64,000 nucleotides of DNA from Hymenobacter cyanobacteriorum (GCF_022631375.1 NZ_JALBGC010000003.1:558001-622000), one strand, 5' to 3'; counted from the first letter of the stretch, positions 8,744 through 17,648 are shown. Program-made: numbers and translations. Notes: generated from the sequence alone by a model not told the origin.

Positions 8744-8963
8744 TTATCTGAACCACATTAGCATCCGTGACATTAACAGTCAAATAATTAGCAATGCACT
8801 TTTGCAATATTTATAAAAATTGAAATGTTTTTTAAGGGTAATTTAATAATTAATCAAAATTAATATTATAGTTTTGCCCGATTGTTAAATTCTAAGATTG
8901 TATTGAATCTAACATTCTTAGATGCATTTCCCATCACAACTATTCACCATTCTCCCTTTTTTC
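8744..8963 (+). promoter_or_regulatory. AT-rich upstream region with TAGTTTTG -7 box (8869-8876)
   Basis: A strikingly AT-rich stretch (TTAATAATTAATCAAAATTA at 8843-8862) in a GC-rich genome. It contains TAGTTTTG, an exact TANNTTTG match, 88 bases before the chosen ATG of the giant T9SS protein. No good -33 TTG is visible at the usual spacing. No gene is recognised here. Confidence 0.5.
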
Positions 8964-11900
8964 ATGCAACAACCTGTTTACGCACCAATTTCAACTGCAT
9001 CAACTCGTCCGGCTCTCGGGCTGCGGGTGTGGCTGCTGACTTGCTTGCTGACCTTCGGCGCCCTGTCGTCGGCCATGGCCTCGCATTTCCGCTATGGCAG
9101 CATCACGTGGCGCACCGTCACCACTGACCCCACCAAGCGCACGGTGGTGATAAAGGTGAACGAGTCGTTCCGCAAGAGCTACCCGGTTTTTAGCCCAAGC
9201 CTCGCCGTTGGCTCGGTTGTTTCCAACGCTGATGTGCTTTATTTCGGCGACGGTTCAAGCACGTCTATCAACTTGACGGTGACCTCCGTGGACGTGGCTG
9301 CGGACAACTTCTACGGCGAGTTTACGGTGACGCACACCTACGCCTCGAACACAGCTTACAAGGCCTACATCAACAATTCCAACCGACTGGTTGGATTAGT
9401 GAACAACTCCAATGGCGTCTGGCATATTGAAACCGTCATCAACGCAGGTTCGGGCAACAGTTCGCCGGTGTCGACCTTGCCACCGGTGGTGAATCTGGCC
9501 ACTGGGCAAACAGCGGCTACCTTTCAGCTACCGGCCAATGACCCTGACGGCGACCCACTGACTTACAGCTTGGCCACTGGCGCCGACATGGCCGGCAACG
9601 CATTTACCAACGCGCCCGGCCTAGCCATCGACTCCAATACCGGCGTTATTACCTTTCCGACAACCGGCGCTACGGTGGGCGCGCTCTACGATGCCATTGT
9701 AAAAGTAAGCGATGGAAAGACCAGCATTATGGTCGACTTCATTATTCAGATTACGCAGGTATCGACCCCGCCCAAGTTTGACTACAGCATTACCCCGGCA
9801 GTAGGCTACGCGTACCAGGTGTCCCCCGGCACGCCGGTCAGCTTCTCAGTGCGCGCCACCGACAGCGACCCGGGTAGCTCGGTGACGCTCAAAGCAGTGG
9901 GCTTGCCCAGCGGCTCGGGCATGAGCCCCGCCCTGCCGGCCACCGGCAACCCGGTTACCAGCACCTTCTCCTGGACGCCCACCGCCGGCAGCCTCGGCAC
10001 CTACGTTATCACCTTCGTGGCCCAAGACAACGTGGGCGTGCAAACCAACACTTCCGTCACCATCCAGGTCAGCACCAAGCCTACTTTTGACGTGCCGCCC
10101 ACGCCCGCCGATGGCAGCGTAGAGCAGATTACGCCTGGCACCCCGGTGACGCGCACCATCCAGGCCTCGAACGCAGACCCCAACACGCTGGTGAGCATCA
10201 TCAGCGGCACGGGTTTGGCCGGCGCTACCTTTTCGCCCGCGCTGCCCTCCACGGCCGGCAACCCTACCACTACCCAGCTGAACTGGACGCCCGCCTCGGC
10301 CAATTGGGGCCCGAACACGGCAACCTTCACGGCCAAGAACACCAACTCAAGCGACCAGAAAACTCACACCCTGGAGTTCATCGTGAACTCGGCCCCGAGC
10401 TTCACGTCGGCTCCGGCCCCGGCCTCGCTGAACGTAGTGGCTGGCCACCCGTTCAGCTACAGCATCACCCTCACCGACCCCGACCTGCCCTACGGCGACA
10501 AACTGGAGATTGAGGACCAGAACCTGCCCGCTTGGCTGACAGTGGTGGATAATGGCGACGGCACCGGCACGCTCAGCGGCACGCCCACCGTGGCCGATGC
10601 CGGCAATAACGACGTGACGCTGGTAGCCGCCGACATCTATCACCACGGCGCCAGCTACGGCCTGATTACGCAATCGTTCAGCATCAACGTGATTCCGTGC
10701 ACGCTGCAGGCGCATGCAATGCCCCTGACGCTGGTGCTTGATGCCAACGGCACGGCCACGCTCACTACCGCCCAGTTTGATAACGGCTCAACGGCCACCT
10801 GCGGCATTGCTTCCATGACGCTGTCGCAGTCGGCTTTTAGCTGCGCCAACTACGGGGCCAACCCCGTGACGCTGACCGTAACCGACAGCTACGGCAACAC
10901 CAGCACCGACACGCAAACCGTGCTGGTAACCGACAACACCGCCCCCACGGCCGTGGCCCAGAATGTGACCGTGCAGCTCGATGCCTCCGGCAATGCCAGC
11001 GTGACGGCCGCCCAGGTGAACAACGGCAGCAGCGACAACTGCGGAGCCGTCACACTGAGCATTCAGCCCAGCCAGGGCGTGGTGAGCGCCGTTGCACAGG
11101 AGCACGAGGTGCTGACGCTGACCGCACCGGCGGGCGCCACTTTCACGGCTGTAAATTTTGCCAGCTACGGCAACGCCGACTATGTGAACGGCACGTTTCA
11201 GTACGGTTGGTGCCACGCTGGCAACAGCCAGCAGATAGCCGAGCAGGCCCTGTTGGGCAAGAACTCAGGCAGTATCCCAGCCAATAACGACGTATTTGGC
11301 GACCCCTGCGGGGGCACGTTTAAGCGCCTGCTGGTGCAGGCTACCTACGTCTACGCCAACGCCCCCCAGACCAGCTACACCTGCGCCAATGTAGGCCAGC
11401 CCAACCCCGTGACCCTAACCGTGACCGACAGCTTCGGCAACGTGAGCACGGCTACCGCCAACGTAACCGTGCAGGACAATCTGGCACCCACCATCACGGC
11501 CCCCGCCGCCGTGAGCGTGAGCACCGATGCCGGCCAATGCACGGCGACCAATGTAGCCCTGGGCACCGCTACGGCTACCGACAACTGCACTGCCACGGTA
11601 ACCAACAATGCCCCAGCAGCTTTCCCCCAAGGCACCACCACCGTGACCTGGACCGCTACCGATGCCGCTGGCAACGTGGCGACTGCCACCCAAACGGTAA
11701 CCGTGAATGACACCGAGAAGCCGGTGTTGACGGTTCCGGCCAGCATTGTAGTTACTGCGCCTGCCACGCTGTGCGGTGCCGTGGTGACCTTCGCGCCGAC
11801 AGCTACCGATAACTGCGCCGGCGCGACGGTAGTCGCCAGCCCGGCATCGGGCAGCACCTTCGCCGTGGGCACCAGCACCGTGACCGTGACGGCCACCGAC

Positions 11901-12893
11901 GCCAGCGGTAACACCAGCACCGGCAGCTTCACCATCACCGTGAAAGACGTGACGGCCCCGGCCGTAGCCGTGCGCAACGTGACCGTGACCCTCGTGAACG
12001 GGGCCGCCTCGGTAACCGCCGCCGACGTGAACAACCACAGCACCGATGCCTGCGGCATTGCCAGCTACAGCCTGAACCGCTCGGCCTTCACCTGCGCCAA
12101 CCTGGGCAGCAACCCGGTGGTGCTGACGGTGACGGACATCCACGGTAACGTGGCCAGCGCTTCGGCTACCGTGACGGTAGTGGGCAGCATCCCGGCCCCG
12201 GCCATCGCCGTGACGCCCGCCAGCAACGTGTACACCGGCGGCGTGGCCACCAACCTCTACCTCGGCTATGGCTCGCAGAGCGCTACGCTCACGGCCAAAG
12301 GCGGCGTAAGCTACGCGTGGAGCCCCGCCGCGGGCCTGAGCAGCACCACGGTAGCCAACCCCGTGTTCACGGCCACCACGGCCGGCACCTTCACCTATAC
12401 CGTGACGGCCACCAACCAGTACGGCTGCACGGCCACGGCCACGGTGACGCTGCACGTGATGGATGCCCGCTGCGACAAGGATAAGGTAGTAGTGTGCCAC
12501 AACGGCCACGAAATCTGCATCTCGCCCAATGCGGTGCCCGCCCACCTCACCGGCCACGCCGGCGACCAGCTGGGTGCCTGCGGCACGGCAACTCGTCCGG
12601 AGCCCGCCGCCCCCGCTGTTGAACTGGCGACCGAACTGGTGTTCGAAGCCTACCCCAACCCCTTCGGCGCCAGCACTACGGTGCACTTCCGCCCCACGGT
12701 GTCGGCCGCAGCCCAGATTCGGGTGTTTGATGCCGTAGGCCGCGTAGTGGGCACGCTCTTCTCGGGCACCACCGAGGCGGGCCACGACTATGCCCTCACC
12801 CTCGACGGTACGCCGCTGGCCGCCGGCCTCTACCTGTGCCGCTACGAAAGCCAGGGCGAAGTCCACGTTCAGCGCCTGTCGGTGGTGAAGTAA
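8964..12893 (+). CDS. Giant T9SS cell-surface protein with Ig-like/HYR repeats and a SUEL-type lectin domain
   Basis: A 1309-aa secreted, probably surface-attached adhesin-like protein. ATG at 8964 precedes a signal peptide (RVWLLTCLLTFGALSSAMAS); an in-frame ATG at 8922 adds 14 residues. In order: a signal peptide and a SHFRYGSITW-type N-domain as in other Cytophagales surface proteins; cadherin/Ig-like repeats (about 150-560); Ig-like repeats of the type TLTVTDSYGN (from about 580); a SUEL/rhamnose-binding lectin-like domain (about 713-797: VNFASYGNADY, GWCHAGNSQQ, NDVFGDPCGGTFKRL); two HYR domains (about 843-995); a Cys/His-rich patch (CDKDKVVVCHNGHEIC); and a type A T9SS sorting domain (YPNPFGASTTVHF to LSVVK). 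The lectin domain sits inside an Ig-like unit. Ligand unknown. Confidence 0.85.
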   Translation: MQQPVYAPISTASTRPALGLRVWLLTCLLTFGALSSAMASHFRYGSITWRTVTTDPTKRTVVIKVNESFRKSYPVFSPSLAVGSVVSNADVLYFGDGSSTSINLTVTSVDVAADNFYGEFTVTHTYASNTAYKAYINNSNRLVGLVNNSNGVWHIETVINAGSGNSSPVSTLPPVVNLATGQTAATFQLPANDPDGDPLTYSLATGADMAGNAFTNAPGLAIDSNTGVITFPTTGATVGALYDAIVKVSDGKTSIMVDFIIQITQVSTPPKFDYSITPAVGYAYQVSPGTPVSFSVRATDSDPGSSVTLKAVGLPSGSGMSPALPATGNPVTSTFSWTPTAGSLGTYVITFVAQDNVGVQTNTSVTIQVSTKPTFDVPPTPADGSVEQITPGTPVTRTIQASNADPNTLVSIISGTGLAGATFSPALPSTAGNPTTTQLNWTPASANWGPNTATFTAKNTNSSDQKTHTLEFIVNSAPSFTSAPAPASLNVVAGHPFSYSITLTDPDLPYGDKLEIEDQNLPAWLTVVDNGDGTGTLSGTPTVADAGNNDVTLVAADIYHHGASYGLITQSFSINVIPCTLQAHAMPLTLVLDANGTATLTTAQFDNGSTATCGIASMTLSQSAFSCANYGANPVTLTVTDSYGNTSTDTQTVLVTDNTAPTAVAQNVTVQLDASGNASVTAAQVNNGSSDNCGAVTLSIQPSQGVVSAVAQEHEVLTLTAPAGATFTAVNFASYGNADYVNGTFQYGWCHAGNSQQIAEQALLGKNSGSIPANNDVFGDPCGGTFKRLLVQATYVYANAPQTSYTCANVGQPNPVTLTVTDSFGNVSTATANVTVQDNLAPTITAPAAVSVSTDAGQCTATNVALGTATATDNCTATVTNNAPAAFPQGTTTVTWTATDAAGNVATATQTVTVNDTEKPVLTVPASIVVTAPATLCGAVVTFAPTATDNCAGATVVASPASGSTFAVGTSTVTVTATDASGNTSTGSFTITVKDVTAPAVAVRNVTVTLVNGAASVTAADVNNHSTDACGIASYSLNRSAFTCANLGSNPVVLTVTDIHGNVASASATVTVVGSIPAPAIAVTPASNVYTGGVATNLYLGYGSQSATLTAKGGVSYAWSPAAGLSSTTVANPVFTATTAGTFTYTVTATNQYGCTATATVTLHVMDARCDKDKVVVCHNGHEICISPNAVPAHLTGHAGDQLGACGTATRPEPAAPAVELATELVFEAYPNPFGASTTVHFRPTVSAAAQIRVFDAVGRVVGTLFSGTTEAGHDYALTLDGTPLAAGLYLCRYESQGEVHVQRLSVVK

Positions 12894-12924
12894 GCTGCCA
12901 CTGCCCCTTGGGGCTATGCAATTA

Positions 12925-12958
12925 AAAAGCCCCTTGCCGTTGGCAAGGGGCTTTTTTT
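12925..12958. terminator. Bidirectional Rho-independent terminator
   Basis: Stem AAAAGCCCCTTGCC / GGCAAGGGGCTTTT with loop GTT, flanked by A- and T-runs. It sits between the giant surface protein gene (plus) and kbl (minus). Confidence 0.85.
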
Positions 12959-13006
12959 GTGGATTTTACCGAAGCAGTGCGATGAACTGCGGAGTAGCGT
13001 CAGCGG

Positions 13007-14203
13007 TTACTTCAGCACTTCCAGCTCGCGTCCCACTTTGGTGAAGGCGGCAATGGCCTTGTCGAGATGCTGCCGCGTGTGAGCGGCGCTGAGCTGCACC
13101 CGGATGCGGGCCTTGCCCTGCGGCACCACGGGGTAGTAGAAGCCCACCACGTAAATGCCCTCATCAAGCATTTTGGCGGCAAACTCCTGGGCCAGCTTGG
13201 CATCGTACAGCATTACGGGCACGATGGGGTGCTCGCCGGGCGTGATATCGAAACCGGCGGCCGTCATCTGCTCGCGGAAGTATTTCGTGTTCTCTTCGAG
13301 GCGGTCGCGCAGCTCGGTGCTTTCCGTCAGCAGCTCCAATACCCGCAGGCTCGCGCCCACGATGGCCGGGGCCAGCGTGTTGGAGAACAGATACGGGCGG
13401 CTGCGCTGGCGCAGCATGTCGATGATTTCCTTGCGGCCCGAGGTGAAACCGCCCATGGCCCCGCCCAGCGCCTTGCCCAGCGTGCCGGTGATGATGTCGA
13501 CGCGGCCCAGCACGTTGCGGTACTCGTGGGTGCCGCGGCCGGTTTTGCCCAGGAAACCCATCGAGTGGCACTCGTCAATCATCACCAGGGCCTGGTACTT
13601 GTCGGCCAGGTCGCAGATTTTGTCGAGCTGCGCGATGGTGCCGTCCATCGAAAACGAGCCGTCCGTGACGATGATGCGGTGGCGGGTGCCTTTGGCCACG
13701 GCGTCCTGGAGCTGGGTTTCGAGGTCGGCCATATCATTATGCGCGTAGCGGTAACGCTGGGCCTTGCACAGCCGCACGCCGTCGATGATGCTGGCGTGGT
13801 TCAGGGCATCCGAAATGATGGCGTCCTGCTCGTTGAACAGCGGCTCGAACACCCCGCCGTTGGCATCGAAAGCGGCCGCGTAGAGGATGGTGTCCTCGGT
13901 GCCCAGAAACTCGGCCAGCTTCTTTTCCAGCTCCTTATGAATGTCCTGCGTGCCGCAGATGAAGCGCACCGAACTCATGCCATAGCCGTGCGAGTCAATG
14001 GTGTCTTTCGCCGCCTTGATGACTTCGGGATGCGAGCTCAGGCCCAGATAGTTGTTGGCGCAGAAGTTCAGCACTTCGCCGGCTTCGTTGGTTTCAATCT
14101 CGGCGCCCTGGGGCGAAGTGATGATGCGCTCCTTCTTGAAAAGGCCGGCGTCCTTTATTTTCTGAAGCTCTTGTTCGAGGTCGGGCTGGAGGGTGGCGTA
14201 CAT
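13007..14203 (-). CDS. kbl: Glycine C-acetyltransferase (2-amino-3-ketobutyrate CoA ligase)
   Basis: A PLP-dependent alpha-oxoamine synthase that splits 2-amino-3-oxobutyrate with CoA into glycine and acetyl-CoA, the second step of threonine catabolism. At 398 aa it has the normal length. Motifs are [12 protein letters not shown] (49-60), [28 protein letters not shown] (209-225) and the PLP lysine K244 in [14 protein letters not shown]. The family also contains serine palmitoyltransferase, but the sequence near the start ([20 protein letters not shown]) and the close match to Kbl motifs, together with a threonine dehydrogenase 2.4 kb away, favour Kbl. ATG at 14203. Confidence 0.93.
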   Translation of the reverse strand: MYATLQPDLEQELQKIKDAGLFKKERIITSPQGAEIETNEAGEVLNFCANNYLGLSSHPEVIKAAKDTIDSHGYGMSSVRFICGTQDIHKELEKKLAEFLGTEDTILYAAAFDANGGVFEPLFNEQDAIISDALNHASIIDGVRLCKAQRYRYAHNDMADLETQLQDAVAKGTRHRIIVTDGSFSMDGTIAQLDKICDLADKYQALVMIDECHSMGFLGKTGRGTHEYRNVLGRVDIITGTLGKALGGAMGGFTSGRKEIIDMLRQRSRPYLFSNTLAPAIVGASLRVLELLTESTELRDRLEENTKYFREQMTAAGFDITPGEHPIVPVMLYDAKLAQEFAAKMLDEGIYVVGFYYPVVPQGKARIRVQLSAAHTRQHLDKAIAAFTKVGRELEVLK

Positions 14204-14236
14204 GGGGTGGTGGGTGGGTGATAATTAAGGCAGGTG

Positions 14237-14893
14237 CTATTTAGCGAAAGGGCTGAAAAACTTTCTGGATTTGAGGTCAGTGGGCAACCATGCAAAACGC
14301 TGTTTGACGAATTCAGTTTTGACGGCTGGTAATATTGCTGACCACTCAATAATATCCCATAACAGCGACGTAACAACCAGTTCGCGTGCATCGCTAAGAT
14401 GCAGAATTGTATAGCTGTAGTCTGAACTGGCTGCCCGGGTTATGGTTGGCTCGTGGCAGGAGAGCAACTCTATTTCCGACACTGCAAAAGTGAAGCTGAT
14501 TTCTCGGTTAACATAAGTCATCGTCCTTTCCGCCCGATTAAAGCTGAGACGAGCCCGGCCGTCCCAGTGCCAGTACGTCCAGTACGTCCAGTACAGGCAA
14601 ATGGCGGGAAAGCATCGCCAAGCCACGAGCAACATAAATATATCAACTATAAAAAGGCCTAACTGCGGCCCGTCTCTGACTATAATGCTGACCGCACCAG
14701 CAAGCAGTGCCAAACCAAATGAGGTTTGAACTAAGGTCCAGAACAGGCTCATGTTGTGCCACCATGAGAGCGAGAATTGAACAACTGGTTGCGCGAGATT
14801 CTTATCGCGGAAATATTCCTGTGCGCTAAGGCAAAGCGGAAAGACAATAACTAGTAGTAAAGCCGTGATAATTATCCCAATGTCTGGACTCAT
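14237..14893 (-). CDS. Membrane protein of unknown family, lower GC than neighbours
   Basis: 218 aa, not recognised. Three or four hydrophobic segments occupy residues 1-105 (IGIIITALLLVIVFPLCLSA, WTLVQTSFGLALLAGAVSII, LGLFIVDIFMLLV). The C-terminal half (about 110-218) looks like a small beta-rich soluble domain (ARLSFNRAERTMTYV, SEIELLSCHEP), which loosely resembles a PH-like domain in membrane proteins. A short tandem repeat of nine bases encodes YWTYWTYW. The codons are clearly less GC-rich than in adjacent genes, which could mean recent acquisition. It follows kbl upstream at 33 bases on the same strand. Function unknown. Confidence 0.6.
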   Translation of the reverse strand: MSPDIGIIITALLLVIVFPLCLSAQEYFRDKNLAQPVVQFSLSWWHNMSLFWTLVQTSFGLALLAGAVSIIVRDGPQLGLFIVDIFMLLVAWRCFPAICLYWTYWTYWHWDGRARLSFNRAERTMTYVNREISFTFAVSEIELLSCHEPTITRAASSDYSYTILHLSDARELVVTSLLWDIIEWSAILPAVKTEFVKQRFAWLPTDLKSRKFFSPFAK

Positions 14894-14952
14894 GGACGAA
14901 AAGAATCAGTAATTGTGCATTGTTATCGTCGCATCAGCACACTAATTACAAC

Positions 14953-16041
14953 CTAACGTTGGGCCTGTTGCCGCACCAAAAACGCCTGCGCCCCCTTCCG
15001 TCCGCTGTCCATCAACTGCTTCTTTTGCGCGTCCGAAATCCGCTTGATTTTGGGGCTGAAGTTCAGGAAGTCGATGCTGATGGTGCGCTGCCAGTCGGCG
15101 GGCTGCACGGGATTGAGGTTTTCGAGGGCCACGGTGTAGAGCGCGCCCATGTAGGTGTTGAAATCGGTAATGTCGTAGGGCGCGAGCTGCTGGCGGCCAG
15201 CGGGCGCGCCATCCAGCGGAATCTGCTCGGCGCGGTCGAGGCGCAGGCCCAGGGTTTCGGGGTTGAAGACGTGGCCGTGCGCATCGGGCGCGGCAGCAGT
15301 GCCGGCGGCCAAGTAGCGCGGGTAGTCGAACAAATCGATGGGGTAGTTGGCCAGCAGGCCGCCGTCCACGAGCACCTGCACGGGCTGGCTGGGTGCAGGC
15401 GTGCCGGTGATTACCTTGTTCTTCGCATCGAGCAGCACGGCCCGGAAGTAAAGCGGAATGCTCATGCTGATGCGCACGGCATCGGCTACGCGCATGGTGG
15501 GCGTGGTTTCGTGGCTGAATACCTGCACGCGCTGCTGCGTGAGGTTGGTGCCCGTGGTGTAGAGGTCGCGGAAGCGCGTGGGCTCCTTCTGGGCCAGCGC
15601 GTGCAGTTCGCCGAGGGTGAGGTGGGCGTTTTTGGTTTTGCGGGCCACCAGCTCGCCGAGGTAGGTGCTGAACTCGTCGCCACGGTACCAGCCGTATTCC
15701 TTCACCAGCCGGTGCGTGCCCCCGAAGAAGATGAACCGGCCGTCGTTGAGCCGCTGCACGGGCGTGGCGTTCACCACGTCGATGATTTCCTGGGCCGAGT
15801 AGCCCACCGCCAGCAGCGCCGCCTGAATGGCCCCGGCCGAGGTGCCGCCCACCCGCGTGAGGCCGGCCAGCACGCCGCGCTGCTCCAGTTCCAGCAGGGC
15901 CCCGCCGTAGGCAATGCCGCGAATGCCGCCGCCCTCCATCACGAGGTTGCGGTAGCGGGGCGTAGTGGCCGGCTGGGCCTGAATGATGGGGCTGCCGAGC
16001 AGCCAGATTCCGAAGGATAACAGCAGCGCGCGCAGCTTCAT
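14953..16041 (-). CDS. Patatin-like phospholipase, exported
   Basis: A 362-aa serine lipid acyl hydrolase of the patatin/RssA type. A signal peptide (MKLRALLLSFGIWLLGSPII) starts the protein. The oxyanion hole EGGGIRGIAYGG lies at about 37-48, the nucleophile elbow GGTSAGAIQAAL at about 65-76, and the catalytic Asp in LVDGGLLANYPIDLF. A phospholipase or lipase activity on membrane lipids at the cell envelope is expected; the substrate cannot be told. A -7 box (TATCTTTG) stands five bases before the ATG, suggesting a leaderless transcript. The upstream gene on the same strand is a BLUF photoreceptor, 42 bases away. Confidence 0.9.
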   Translation of the reverse strand: MKLRALLLSFGIWLLGSPIIQAQPATTPRYRNLVMEGGGIRGIAYGGALLELEQRGVLAGLTRVGGTSAGAIQAALLAVGYSAQEIIDVVNATPVQRLNDGRFIFFGGTHRLVKEYGWYRGDEFSTYLGELVARKTKNAHLTLGELHALAQKEPTRFRDLYTTGTNLTQQRVQVFSHETTPTMRVADAVRISMSIPLYFRAVLLDAKNKVITGTPAPSQPVQVLVDGGLLANYPIDLFDYPRYLAAGTAAAPDAHGHVFNPETLGLRLDRAEQIPLDGAPAGRQQLAPYDITDFNTYMGALYTVALENLNPVQPADWQRTISIDFLNFSPKIKRISDAQKKQLMDSGRKGAQAFLVRQQAQR

Positions 16042-16047
16042 GGGGCC

Positions 16048-16055
16048 AAAGATAC
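16048..16055 (-). promoter_or_regulatory. Promoter -7 box (TATCTTTG) of the patatin gene
   Basis: An exact TANNTTTG match on the minus strand, in the 42-base gap between the BLUF gene and the patatin gene, five to six bases from the ATG. It implies a promoter of its own for the patatin gene and a leaderless or nearly leaderless mRNA. Confidence 0.5.
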
Positions 16056-16083
16056 CGCCGGGCGGGAGCCGGGCCGCCGGGCG

Positions 16084-16521
16084 CTACTCGTCGTGGGCGC
16101 GGCCCTGGGCAAACTCGTGCAGCAGCTGGGTTACTTCTTCGGCCGGGTGTGCGGCGAGGCCGGGCGCAGCCTTGAGAGGTAGGAAGCCGGTGATTTTTTC
16201 CAGGGCTTTGGCATCGGCCGGGGCGTAGGCCATGCGCCAGTCGGGAAAGGCGCGCTCGGCAATGGGGCCGTAGGCCAGCGTGCGCACGGCGAAGTGGCGC
16301 GGGTCGGCCTGAATGCGGGCGTAGAGCTGGCTGAGGGCCGGCTCGGGGCCTTCGAGCACCTGCATAAATTCGCCGTTGGCATACAGCAGCAGGCCGCCCA
16401 GGCGGGTCCGCTCGTTGTGCAGACGGGCTTTGCGCAGCAGCGGCGGCAGCGTCACTTCGTGCACCGCCCGCGAAGCCTGGCTGCGGTAAATCAGCGAGTA
16501 AAGCATCGGTTGTGGGGGCAT
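16084..16521 (-). CDS. BLUF domain blue-light photoreceptor (short type)
   Basis: A 145-aa single-domain BLUF protein that would bind FAD and sense blue light. The key residues are present: Tyr12 in LYSLIYRSQAS, Asn36 in HNERTRLGG, Gln54 in FMQVLEGPEPA, Trp95 and Met97 in FPDWRMAY, plus the DPRH element. ATG at 16521 (MPPQPMLYSLIYRS) is chosen; the open frame runs another 106 codons upstream but that part is Arg/Gly-rich and non-conserved and overlaps the threonine dehydrogenase gene. There is no attached output domain, so signalling must be through a partner. Divergent from tdh and co-directional with the patatin gene. Confidence 0.88.
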   Translation of the reverse strand: MPPQPMLYSLIYRSQASRAVHEVTLPPLLRKARLHNERTRLGGLLLYANGEFMQVLEGPEPALSQLYARIQADPRHFAVRTLAYGPIAERAFPDWRMAYAPADAKALEKITGFLPLKAAPGLAAHPAEEVTQLLHEFAQGRAHDE

Positions 16522-16600
16522 AGGCGGGGCGGGGTTGGTGTAACTAAGGCGCTCCAACACCGTTGTGGGCAAAACGGTGCCCGCGGCGGCGGCGGCCCGG

Positions 16601-16608
16601 TATCTTTG
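16601..16608 (+). promoter_or_regulatory. Promoter -7 box (TATCTTTG) upstream of threonine dehydrogenase
   Basis: An exact TANNTTTG match 48 bases before the ATG at 16656, in the divergent spacer with the BLUF gene. No TTG is found at the usual -33 spacing. Confidence 0.5.
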
Positions 16609-16655
16609 CAGCCCGATTCCCGCTTTCCCACCTTCAACCCTGAACCACTCCGCGC

Positions 16656-17648
16656 ATGGCTCCCACTCCCGGCGACCCTGAAACTTCTGTATTACCCGGC
16701 TCGGTGCTGGTGATTGGCGCCTGCGGCCAGCTCGGCCTGGAGCTGGTGGCCGCCCTGCGCCAGCGCTACGAACCCCACCTGGTAGTTGCCGCCGACGTGC
16801 GCCCGCCCAAAGACCCCAACATGCTGGCCGGCGGCCCATTCGAGCTGCTCGATGTGCTCGACCGCACCCGCCTCGACAAGCTCATTCGCCAGTACCGCCC
16901 CAAACAGATTTACCACCTCGCCGCGTTGCTTTCGGCCACCGCGGAGAAAAACCCGCTTTTCGGCTGGCAGCTGAACATGGATGGCCTGCTGATTGTGCTC
17001 GAAGCGGCCGTGGCCCACGGCGTGGCCCAGGTGTACTGGCCCAGCTCCATCGCCGTGTTCGGGCCCGACACGCCGCGCGACCACACGCCGCAGGTTACCA
17101 TCATGAACCCCAACACGGTATACGGCATCAGCAAGCTGGCCGGCGAGCAGTGGTGCGAGTGGTACCACCGCAAGCACGGGCTGGACGTGCGCAGCCTCCG
17201 CTACCCCGGCCTCATCGGCTACAAGAGCCTGCCCGGCGGCGGCACCACCGACTACGCCGTCGACATCTACCACAAAGCCGTGGCCGGCGAAAACTACGAG
17301 TGCTTCCTGAGCGAAGACACGTATTTGCCGATGATGTACATGCCCGACGCGCTCAAAGCCACGCTGGATTTGATGCACGCCCCGGCCGAGCAAATTAAGG
17401 TGCGCACCAGCTACAACCTGGGTGCGATGAGCTTCTCGCCGGCCGAAATCACGGCCAGCATTCAGCAGCACGTGCCCGGTTTCGAAGTCACCTACAAACC
17501 CGATGGCCGCCAGCAGATTGCCAACTCCTGGCCCGCCAGCATCGACGACTCGAAGGCCCGGCAGGACTGGGGCTGGCAGCCGGATTTTGACCTCGACAAG
17601 ATGACCGCCGACATGCTGCTGCATCTCAAGGAGATGAAGCAGGCGTAG
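16656..17648 (+). CDS. tdh: L-threonine 3-dehydrogenase, short-chain (epimerase-like) type
   Basis: Oxidises L-threonine to 2-amino-3-oxobutyrate with NAD. It is the extended SDR type that resembles UDP-galactose epimerase, not the zinc alcohol dehydrogenase type. The 330-aa protein shows the NAD motif GACGQLG at 21-27, a D near 48 for adenosine binding, WPSSIAVFG with the catalytic Ser at about 130, and Tyr156/Lys160 in NTVYGISK. The downstream LRYPGLIGYKSLPGGGTTDYA is typical for threonine dehydrogenases of this class. Its product is the substrate of Kbl, encoded at 13007-14203. ATG at 16656 fits a TATCTTTG box upstream; a strong terminator follows. Confidence 0.9.
   Translation: MAPTPGDPETSVLPGSVLVIGACGQLGLELVAALRQRYEPHLVVAADVRPPKDPNMLAGGPFELLDVLDRTRLDKLIRQYRPKQIYHLAALLSATAEKNPLFGWQLNMDGLLIVLEAAVAHGVAQVYWPSSIAVFGPDTPRDHTPQVTIMNPNTVYGISKLAGEQWCEWYHRKHGLDVRSLRYPGLIGYKSLPGGGTTDYAVDIYHKAVAGENYECFLSEDTYLPMMYMPDALKATLDLMHAPAEQIKVRTSYNLGAMSFSPAEITASIQQHVPGFEVTYKPDGRQQIANSWPASIDDSKARQDWGWQPDFDLDKMTADMLLHLKEMKQA

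Noticed and set aside
13007..14203. Serine palmitoyltransferase (sphingolipid synthesis) for the Kbl gene
   Set aside because: It belongs to the same superfamily and would fit the fatty acid hydroxylase at 635-1303, but the motifs and the nearby threonine dehydrogenase match Kbl better.
16522..16839. Extension of the BLUF gene by 106 codons
   Set aside because: It overlaps the 5' part of tdh on the other strand and has no domain; BLUF begins right after the ATG at 16521.
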